From Candidatus Stahliibacteriota bacterium (GTDB lineage Bacteria > Hydrothermota > Tepidihabitantia > B3-TA06), in NCBI GenBank assembly GCA_004375895.1, contig SOJW01000040.1:1-64000 (forward strand): a DNA stretch of 64,000 bases, given 5' to 3'. Positions 58,106-64,000 of this stretch are shown here, one piece after another (within the stretch, counting starts at the first letter, position 1; the number at the start of each line of letters is the position of its first letter). The position numbers were made by a program, and so were the translations under genes. Below the pieces are notes generated by a model that saw only the letters and a list, made by a program, of their open reading frames with translations, had not been told where the DNA came from and did no database searches.

Positions 58106-59416
58106 ATGAATATTAAATCTTTCTTAGCCTTTGCTTTAATTGCTTTAGGTCTTTGCTCCTGTGCCGTGATCAGGGGTATTAAAGGGCTGAAGGAGAGGCC
58201 CCAGGTTATCGAGATATTCGGCACCGAACACTACTACGAGATGGATGCCGGGGCGTGGGAGCCTGAGGAGGTTTACATCCCGTTGGGAGAGAATTTCCAG
58301 TTCTGGTATCTTTGGCAGGGGGAGAGTCAGATCACCTGGCGCACCGAGAACGGGGTCCTTTACCTTAACGGCGAGCCTGTGGGCGTGGATCTGAACAAAG
58401 CCTCTTCTTACAACATTCCCGACCCTTCCGCCATCCGCACTGTCACCACCAACTCCTCATCGACCAGAGGCCTTGATCGGTTCCCAAACCTTAACGCGGT
58501 GGTAATGCACTCCATAGGTCTAAGTGATCGGACCCTTAAAGAGCTCAGTGAATTTCCTGATCTAGGGCTCATCTCCCTTTCCTGTCCGCCTACTCCATCG
58601 GTTCCCTTTTCCCGGACTATCGAGGTAACCAATGAGGGTCTTGTTCACCTTAAGAATCTTCCCCGGCTCAAGGTGCTTTCCCTGGATGACACCAGGATAT
58701 CCAGTGCAGGGCTTATCCACCTCAGGGATGTCGAGAGTCTCAGGTTCTTATCCTTGCGAAACAATATATGTGACGATTATCTGGAGCATTTGGCGGCTCT
58801 GCCCAATCTCAAGGTTCTTTACCTGGATAACACTTATGTTACCTATACCGGCCTGGCAAAGCTTGCCCCGCTTACCGGGCTTAAGGCCCTGGGGCTGTCA
58901 CATACCACGGTGACCGATTCGGGACTTGCGATCATTAAAGGATTCCTGAATCTGCGCTGGCTCTTATTGTCCGAAACCCAGATAACCGATTCGGGTCTTC
59001 GCCATCTTTCCGGTCTGTCCGAATTGCGCTGGCTGGATATCTCCAACAACTTTCTAACCGATAACGCGTTTGTACACATTAAAGGGCTTGGAAAGATGAT
59101 ATGGATTGACCTTTCCGGCAACCGCGTCAGCGATGCGGCCCTTGACAACCTAAAGGGTATGAAGCACCTTCGCTGGATATGGCTTAGGAGTACTCAGATT
59201 ACTGACCAGGGTTTGGTCATCCTGTCTGAATTCAGAAACCTGCATGGGCTCGATCTGCGCAACTGCCGCCGCATCACCGACGCCGGCCTGCGTCATCTAA
59301 AGCGTTGCAAAAATTTGCGTATGGTTCGATTGTATGACACACGGGTATCAAAGAAAGGGATTGAAAGCCTCCGCAAAGCCCTACCCCACTGTGAGGTGAT
59401 TGCCGAACCGTGGTGA
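58106..59416 (+). CDS. Leucine-rich-repeat lipoprotein
   Basis: 436 aa. Signal with LGLCSC; the lipidated cysteine is 17 or 19. From about residue 160 a run of roughly ten LRRs of 24 residues (LSLDDTRISSAGLIHLRDVESL; LLLSETQITDSGLRHLSGLSEL; IWLRSTQITDQGLVILSEFRNL), of the bacterial/ribonuclease-inhibitor-like kind. A surface recognition or scaffold role is plausible. Preceded by the HEAT lipoprotein; both look like repeat-based binding proteins. Confidence 0.88.
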   Translation: MNIKSFLAFALIALGLCSCAVIRGIKGLKERPQVIEIFGTEHYYEMDAGAWEPEEVYIPLGENFQFWYLWQGESQITWRTENGVLYLNGEPVGVDLNKASSYNIPDPSAIRTVTTNSSSTRGLDRFPNLNAVVMHSIGLSDRTLKELSEFPDLGLISLSCPPTPSVPFSRTIEVTNEGLVHLKNLPRLKVLSLDDTRISSAGLIHLRDVESLRFLSLRNNICDDYLEHLAALPNLKVLYLDNTYVTYTGLAKLAPLTGLKALGLSHTTVTDSGLAIIKGFLNLRWLLLSETQITDSGLRHLSGLSELRWLDISNNFLTDNAFVHIKGLGKMIWIDLSGNRVSDAALDNLKGMKHLRWIWLRSTQITDQGLVILSEFRNLHGLDLRNCRRITDAGLRHLKRCKNLRMVRLYDTRVSKKGIESLRKALPHCEVIAEPW

Positions 59417-59429
59417 TAGGTTGGTTTGG

Positions 59430-59668
59430 GCTATACCCTGGGCAAGGGCAACATCACCGTATCCGACGAGGGCGAGCCGCGTGTCCGTTTCGAGCTCGCT
59501 GACGGCTCCAAAGGCATCGAGGTCTGCCTGACCGATGAAGCCAAGGCGCGAATAGCTTCTGCTAACGGCTGGGACGAAGCCGATCGGCTGGGCCGCCATA
59601 TGCTTACCGACCCTGAGGAAGAACTCTTTATAGTTAACCACGCCGTAGCTGCAACAGGTAACCCTTAA
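59430..59668 (+). pseudogene. Truncated FmdE-family fragment
   Basis: About 75 residues nearly matching the C-terminal half of the FmdE gene downstream (TLGKGNITVSDEGEPRVRFEL in both; MLTDPEEELF in both), but the N-terminal half with the metal/cofactor region is missing. Downstream flanks are also similar (CCTCCCAACATGGAGCTTGCACT against CCTCCCGGCATGGGGGCTGGCACT), so it is the remnant of a tandem duplication. The gap to the FmdE gene also holds GGGGTCCC copy 7. Confidence 0.85.
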
Positions 59669-59781
59669 TATCCTCCCAACATGGAGCTTGCACTATCTTA
59701 AGGAGTAAGCCAATGTAGCCTATTTTTGGTGTGGGATTTACGAGGGGGCTAACTTCCACATCTCTTGAGTTATATCTTATC

Positions 59782-59819
59782 GGGGTCCCAGCGGCGTTGT
59801 GAAGCAACGGCGTGGGGTG
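59782..59819 (+). repeat. GGGGTCCC hairpin repeat, copy 7
   Basis: GGGGTCCCAGCGGCGTTG-TGAAG-CAACGGCGTGGGGTGA. Confidence 0.75.
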
Positions 59820-59893
59820 ATTATTTCATCTTCTCCCGGCTGTAGGCTATAATCTCGGCGTAGCGGCAACTCCGCGTTGCCGTTTTATAATCC

Positions 59894-59921
59894 TTGACTA
59901 GAAAGCCCGCTCGCTTAGAAT
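59894..59921 (+). promoter_or_regulatory. Leaderless-type promoter of FmdE gene
   Basis: TTGACT, 16 bp, TAGAAT, 5 nt, ATG 59927. The TTG start listed in the ORF track (59894) is the -35 box itself. Confidence 0.75.
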
Positions 59922-59926
59922 CGGGG

Positions 59927-60364
59927 ATGCATAAAGAACTCTCGCACGAGGAGACGCTTGCGTTCCTTGCTCGCTTTCACGGACACATCGGGCCTTATCT
60001 GGTGCTTGGCTACCGGGCTGGGGTTATTGCTAATCGTATTCTGGGTGAAGACCCGTTCTGCAAGCGTGCCCATACCATGACCGGATTTAAGCCCCCGATT
60101 TCCTGCTTTACCGACGGTATTCAGCTCGGCTCGTGCTGCACCCTTGGCAAGGGCAACATCACCGTATCCGACGAGGGCGAGCCGCGTGTCCGCTTTGAGT
60201 TAAGGGATGGTTCCAGGTCTCTCGAAATCTCTCTGAGTGACGATGCCAAGGCACGGATAGCTACCGCCCACGACTGGGACGGTGCGGAACGGTTGGCACG
60301 CCAGATGCTTACCGACCCTGAGGAAGAACTCTTCATGCTCACCCACCATACGCCCAGCGGGTAA
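59927..60364 (+). CDS. FmdE-like protein (formylmethanofuran dehydrogenase subunit E family)
   Basis: 145 aa. The N-terminus FHGHIGPYLVLGYRAGVIAN and TMTGFKPPISCFTDGIQLGSCCTLGKGN are diagnostic of FmdE, a metal-binding family, often with a zinc finger that this short protein lacks. In archaea it accompanies formylmethanofuran dehydrogenase; in bacteria lone FmdE proteins have no settled function. The track start is rejected because it is the -35 box. It shares its transcription region with a converging MBL gene. Confidence 0.85.
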   Translation: MHKELSHEETLAFLARFHGHIGPYLVLGYRAGVIANRILGEDPFCKRAHTMTGFKPPISCFTDGIQLGSCCTLGKGNITVSDEGEPRVRFELRDGSRSLEISLSDDAKARIATAHDWDGAERLARQMLTDPEEELFMLTHHTPSG

Positions 60365-60467
60365 CCCTTCCTCTCCTCCCGGCATGGGGGCTGGCACTGT
60401 CTTGGAGGCAGGATAGCTTCGGTACGGGATGCACGGTGGGACTTCTAAATCCTTGGATTGCATCTTA

Positions 60468-61352
60468 TCATCGTAATAACGTTTCAGATTCCCCTTGCGC
60501 TGGCGCTGTGTTCGATGAATCTGTCTGCTCAAGGCTTGACAGATCAACAGTCCGGCCCGCGCCCAGCCTTAAGAATCTATTCTTGTAGTGCTGTGCAAAC
60601 AGCTCTATCGCTCGGTCGCCTGAGCAGTGGCAGGGTCCGGCGTATCGCACACCCAGTTCACTGAACTCCGAGATAATCCTTTTGATTTGCGCATCACTGT
60701 GTCCCAGGAGATGAAACCCGCCCATCACCAGCAACACCTCCTCACCTGTAAGCTCCTTTGCCTTCTTTACTATATTTACCACCCCGGGATGGGCGCAGCC
60801 GGTGATCACTATCAAACCTTTATCCGTGGGGATTGCAAGGGACTGTTCCTTTATCATGGTTCCCATCTCGCCGGTGGAGAGGGCGTGCTCAGAGATCTTA
60901 GCCGGTCCAGCTACTTCAACGACCTCTGCACCGTGTCCTTTTGCCTCGTTCTTGATACTCGGAGGGAAAGACCTCAGAACGTAAACAGTAACGTTGGGGT
61001 TTGCGGAAAGGAAGCTTGCCAGACCACCTACATGGTCCCCGTGCCCGTGGGAAAGCACAACCATGTCCACTTGCTTGGGATCGATCTCCAGCTTATTCAT
61101 ATTGGACATAAGTATCTCGCCGTCGCCGCCTGTATCGAAGAGGATCGTTTTATCCAATCCTTCGATCAAACAGGCAAACCCCCAGTCAGGCTCAAGACCC
61201 TCCTTCCATAACCGGTTGTCGTAGACGACGGTTATCTTGAGGCCCTCGATACCTACCGTCTCAATCTCTCCAGTCATGAGTTGCTCCTTTGAGCTTGCAC
61301 GGCAACTGGCGATCAACGCCGTTGCTAAGATCGCTAAGATAGCCCTTTTCAC
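60468..61352 (-). CDS. Exported MBL-fold hydrolase
   Basis: 294 aa with a lipobox-like start (LIASC, Cys 17). The MBL motif HGHGDHVGGLASFL near residue 103 and GCAHPGVVNIV match the family around 7,8-dihydropterin-6-methyl-4-(beta-D-ribofuranosyl)-aminobenzene-5'-phosphate synthase and related lipoprotein MBLs (Mfa-like). The substrate is unknown. Convergent with the FmdE gene; no shared promoter. Confidence 0.82.
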   Translation of the reverse strand: MKRAILAILATALIASCRASSKEQLMTGEIETVGIEGLKITVVYDNRLWKEGLEPDWGFACLIEGLDKTILFDTGGDGEILMSNMNKLEIDPKQVDMVVLSHGHGDHVGGLASFLSANPNVTVYVLRSFPPSIKNEAKGHGAEVVEVAGPAKISEHALSTGEMGTMIKEQSLAIPTDKGLIVITGCAHPGVVNIVKKAKELTGEEVLLVMGGFHLLGHSDAQIKRIISEFSELGVRYAGPCHCSGDRAIELFAQHYKNRFLRLGAGRTVDLSSLEQTDSSNTAPAQGESETLLR

Positions 61353-61391
61353 CTTTTCCTCCTCCTTGCTACGGAAGCCAAAAAGGATCCT

Positions 61392-61883
61392 CTAAAGCTT
61401 GGCCAGACGCTTCTCGAAGTCTCGAACCTTCCAGGTCTTGCGGATTTTTTCGACGGTGTGACCCTCGGCTTCAAGCTTCTCCGCGTAGGTTTCCATCCCG
61501 CCCGGGAACTTGGGATTGAGTTCACCCTTGGATTTAAGCACCCGCCAGTAGGGGGCGATCCGCTTGCGGCCAGCTGCCCGATCCTCCTCTGCGGCTTTAG
61601 CCACTATATTCAGGAAGATGCCGGTGGTCATCGGGCAGGCTGAGTCCGTGCCGAAATCCTCACACAGCCTGTCCATGATCGCAGATACCGTTGCCAGCTT
61701 GCCTTTCGGTATCTTGCGTACGATCCCGTCGATTATCATGGGTGTGGCAATGATCATCTTGCCCTGCCCGAACCTGGGCTGCATCTTCGGCGGGACATCA
61801 ACCACCTTCGGCTCAGCCGGGTTTTCCATCTTATCCCGCCAGGATTTCTTGGACTTCCAGGTGATCTTGGATTTGGACTTCAT
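61392..61883 (-). CDS. Alkyltransferase-like (MGMT-fold) protein
   Basis: 163 aa. An N-terminal Lys-rich tail precedes the MGMT DNA-binding domain: IPKGKLATVSAIMDRLCEDFG and AAEEDRAAGRKRIAPYWRVLKSKGELNPKFPGGMETYAEKLEAEG. The position of the reactive PCHR cysteine reads PYWR, so there is no alkyl-accepting cysteine. This is the alkyltransferase-like (ATL) arrangement, which binds alkylated guanine and hands it to nucleotide excision repair. The track starts at 61970; the SD AAAGGAGGT precedes ATG 61883. Confidence 0.8.
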   Translation of the reverse strand: MKSKSKITWKSKKSWRDKMENPAEPKVVDVPPKMQPRFGQGKMIIATPMIIDGIVRKIPKGKLATVSAIMDRLCEDFGTDSACPMTTGIFLNIVAKAAEEDRAAGRKRIAPYWRVLKSKGELNPKFPGGMETYAEKLEAEGHTVEKIRKTWKVRDFEKRLAKL

Positions 61884-61908
61884 GCTCTCTACCTCCTTTG
61901 ATCGGCTT

Positions 61909-61936
61909 ATACTATGCAAAACGAACAAGCTGTCAA
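61909..61936 (-). promoter_or_regulatory. Promoter of ATL-like gene
   Basis: Minus-strand TTGACA, 16 bp, TAGTAT, then a leader with SD. Confidence 0.75.
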
Positions 61937-61970
61937 TGATTCTCTCCTCGGCGTTATCTAACAACGACAT

Positions 61971-62229
61971 CTCTACCCCCTCCCTTGAGTGGAGGGGGTA
62001 GGGGGAGGGTGATTGGGCTCACCTCCTCTTTAATCCTCCCCCATCAAGGGGGAGGATTTTTACCACCACACCGTCCTTGCGGGACGACGAGGAGACCTCG
62101 AATAACATGTAGTGCGAGGCTTTAGCCTCGCTAGCGAACCTGAAGGTTCGCACTACACACTAGTTAACGCTCCTTTTCGCCCACGGCGAAAAGATCGCAG
62201 GGAAAAATCAATGAACGCAGTAGCGCCCT
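61971..62229. other. Repeat-rich gap, no gene
   Basis: Contains CCCCTCCCTTGAGTGGAGGGGGTAGGGGGAGGGTG, TCCTCCCCCATCAAGGGGGAGGA, GAGGCTTTAGCCTC and GAACCTGAAGGTTC hairpins flanked by AGTGCGA/TCGCACT, and covarying hairpin copy G. Similar repeats occur at 38041-38220. Confidence 0.75.
62169..62199 (-). repeat. Covarying hairpin family, copy G
   Basis: GCTCCTTTTCGCC-CAC-GGCGAAAAGATCGCA. The stem arms equal those of copy A while the loop differs (CAC against TAT in the same reading). Confidence 0.85.
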
Positions 62230-64000
62230 CTATTTTTTATTTCGGTTTTCACGGCGAAGGGGCGCATCGCCGGAGGTGTTAAGTATCTCCGCAACCACCT
62301 CCTCAAACTTCCTGGCTTTCCCCTTCTTTAGCATCGCTTCGAATTCCTCGGGTGATAGCTTGGATTTAAGCTCGGCAAGCAGGTTATCTGCTTTATCCCT
62401 GGTGTCTTTTTCTGCGCCAGGGTTCTCAATCACCACCGCGAGAAGTTCCAGCGCCCTATGGGGTTCATCCTTTTGGGCAAGCAGTTGTGCTGTTTCAACT
62501 AAAATGTCTGCTTCTGCCATCACGCGTTTTATTTTGGTTGCTAACTCTAAGGCATCCCGGAAGTAGCTGCCCGCTTCTTCATATTTGCCAAGAGCGCAGG
62601 CAACCTTGCCCAGGCCCTTCAGGGAGAAAGATTTCCCCCATGGATTGTCCATTCCCTTAGAAATTTCCAGACCCTCCTGATGGAACCTTCTTGCTTCCCC
62701 CCAGGCTCCCAGAGCAAAGGCCACATCGCCCATGTGGTTCAAGCAGAAGACCATACCTTCCCGGTCGCCGACTTCCCTGGAGATATCAAGCGCTTCTGAA
62801 AGGAGCCCTCGCGCTCTTTCGTACTCCTTCTTGTAGAGCGCGGCCTCGCTCATGTTTCCAAGAACGATATCCATCCCCCAGCGGTGCCCCAGCTCTTTGT
62901 AAATGGCAAGGCTTTCGGCATAGCAGCGGTTCGCCTCGTCATAGGCTCCCATCGCCAGAAGGGCGTTTCCCATGTTGTTGAGGGTCCTTGCCAGACCTCG
63001 GTAATTGCTCATCTTTCTGTGCACCGCAAGACTCTCTTCACTCTTTGCCCTTGCTTCTTCATACTCCCCCTGATTTATGGCAATACTGGCCAGGCCTGAG
63101 AGGGCATTGCCTATCTTAACCTCGTCGTCGATCTCGCGGCTCAGGACAAGGCTTTCGGCAATAAACTCGCGTGATTTATCGTACTCGCCAAGACGGTGAC
63201 AGATGGTTCCCAGGGCGCTAAGAACAAAGATGATCTCCTTTTTTGCATCGAGCTTACAGAAGACAGGAAGAGTTCTTTCAAGAAGCGACTTGCCCTCCTG
63301 GTAGTCTCCCAGTCGATAGGTGAACGCTGCTTCGAAGGCTCCGACCTTTGCAGGCACCAGACCTTCGCTTCCCTCGATCTCTGCCGCCGCCCAGGAAAAG
63401 AGATCCTTGCCTTCCGCGAAACGCCCTTGGTGTTCGTAGAACAAAGAGAGGCTCTCAAGATACTTGGCGATCGTCACGAGGTCCTTTTTCCCCACCGCCC
63501 AGCGGAATCCCGCACGGATGTTCTCGATCTCGGCTCTGATCTCCTCCAGGGCCTCCTTCTGCCTCGCGCCGGTAAGCTCGGGCTCCCTTTGATCCAGTGC
63601 CTGTCCCTGGTAGGCGGCGTGGAGGTCTTTTGTCTTCCCGTGCTCCTCGGTATCCTCTGCCAGCTTCTCCTCGGAGTATCGCCTTAAGACCTCCAGCATC
63701 TGGTAGCGGCCGGAGACGTCTTTTGTAATGAGCGACTTGTCTATCAGAAGCGAGAGCAGGGGCAGCGAGGCACCTGCAATCCGCTCTGCCGCTTGGCGGG
63801 AGAAACCAGCTCTGAATACCGAGAGCCTGCGGAACGCATCTTTCTCCTTCTCGTTCAGGAGCTTCCATGAGTAGTCGAAAACGAGCTTCAGGCTTCGGTG
63901 CCTTTCAGGAACGTCGCGAAGGGGGGTGGCCAGGAAATCGTAGCCTCGCTCGATCTCCTCGGCAATCTCGGCCAGGGAGAGTGCGCGCACCCATGAGGAG
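62230..64000 (-). CDS. Large TPR protein, STAND-ATPase-like, C-terminal part (5' end outside window)
   Basis: The frame is open to the right edge (GTG 63990 is internal), leaving at least 590 residues. The first about 110 visible residues (SLKLVFDYSWKLLNEKEKDAFRRLSVFRAGFSRQAAERI, SLITKDVSGRYQMLEVLRRYSEEKL) are the winged-helix end of an AfsR/NB-ARC-type STAND ATPase; thereafter at least eight TPRs of about 40 residues (GEYEEARAKSEESLAVHRKMSNYRGLARTLNNMGNALLAMGAYDEANR). Such proteins are regulators or signal hubs. The ATPase is out of view. Confidence 0.75.
   Translation of the reverse strand, partial: SSWVRALSLAEIAEEIERGYDFLATPLRDVPERHRSLKLVFDYSWKLLNEKEKDAFRRLSVFRAGFSRQAAERIAGASLPLLSLLIDKSLITKDVSGRYQMLEVLRRYSEEKLAEDTEEHGKTKDLHAAYQGQALDQREPELTGARQKEALEEIRAEIENIRAGFRWAVGKKDLVTIAKYLESLSLFYEHQGRFAEGKDLFSWAAAEIEGSEGLVPAKVGAFEAAFTYRLGDYQEGKSLLERTLPVFCKLDAKKEIIFVLSALGTICHRLGEYDKSREFIAESLVLSREIDDEVKIGNALSGLASIAINQGEYEEARAKSEESLAVHRKMSNYRGLARTLNNMGNALLAMGAYDEANRCYAESLAIYKELGHRWGMDIVLGNMSEAALYKKEYERARGLLSEALDISREVGDREGMVFCLNHMGDVAFALGAWGEARRFHQEGLEISKGMDNPWGKSFSLKGLGKVACALGKYEEAGSYFRDALELATKIKRVMAEADILVETAQLLAQKDEPHRALELLAVVIENPGAEKDTRDKADNLLAELKSKLSPEEFEAMLKKGKARKFEEVVAEILNTSGDAPLRRENRNKK

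Noticed and set aside
59894-59926. TTG start for the FmdE gene
   Set aside because: The TTG is part of the TTGACT -35 box; translation from it would require the promoter itself to be transcribed.

Overview
The window looks like a chromosomal segment of a Gram-negative bacterium from a poorly cultured, FCB-like candidate lineage (WOR-3/Stahlbacteria-type is my best guess; this is inference from gene content, not from a marker search). The signs are LPS-export permeases (LptF/LptG), a TonB-dependent receptor, a PorV-like barrel, TolC, secreted proteins with FlgD/T9SS-like C-terminal domains, and two archaeal-type enzymes (sn-glycerol-1-phosphate dehydrogenase and class V FBP aldolase/phosphatase) next to ordinary bacterial housekeeping genes.

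Layout. 1-6 kb: the end of a nucleotidyltransferase gene, G1P dehydrogenase, two tandem radical SAM paralogs, and a divergent class III cyclase-like protein with a winged-helix partner. 6-15 kb: fbp-accD, a TGS-uridine kinase fusion, then the oriC-type cluster rpmH-rnpA-yidD-yidC-khpB-mnmE followed by a UspA-like and a PTS EIIA protein. 15-18 kb: a minus-strand sufS-nifU/sufU-yceD operon. 18-25.6 kb: a secreted protein and a surface-polysaccharide region (GT4 glycosyltransferases, a truncated GT, flippase, wecB). 25.7-37.6 kb: lptF-lptG, a WD40 lipoprotein, a HAMP-cyclase, secreted proteins, tRNA-Leu, a beta-CASP nuclease/Xer recombinase/metallopeptidase operon, a possible gasdermin-like protein and a coiled-coil protein. 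38-51 kb: a TolC-MacA-ATPase-MacB efflux operon and a TonB receptor/giant secreted protein/PorV operon. 51-64 kb: lipoproteins, a GT2, a deletion-fused pseudogene, tRNA-Gly beside a degenerate insertion sequence, HEAT and LRR lipoproteins, an FmdE gene with a truncated duplicate, an MBL hydrolase, an alkyltransferase-like protein and part of a large TPR protein.

Three genome-wide habits can be read directly. First, promoters are near-consensus TTGACA/TATAAT with a 16-bp spacer (22 of the 26 I list). Second, in about twelve genes the -10 box ends only 4-7 nt before the start codon, so the mRNA should be leaderless. Third, intergenic gaps carry several families of small hairpin repeats. One family has constant flanks (GCGATC...GGAGCA) around a stem whose two arms change together from copy to copy, and one copy sits inside the transposase gene in place of its catalytic core. 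I regard the covarying hairpin family, the leaderless promoter set and the gasdermin-like ORF as the best leads for something undescribed. Nothing here is a CRISPR array or a complete, recognisable defence island.
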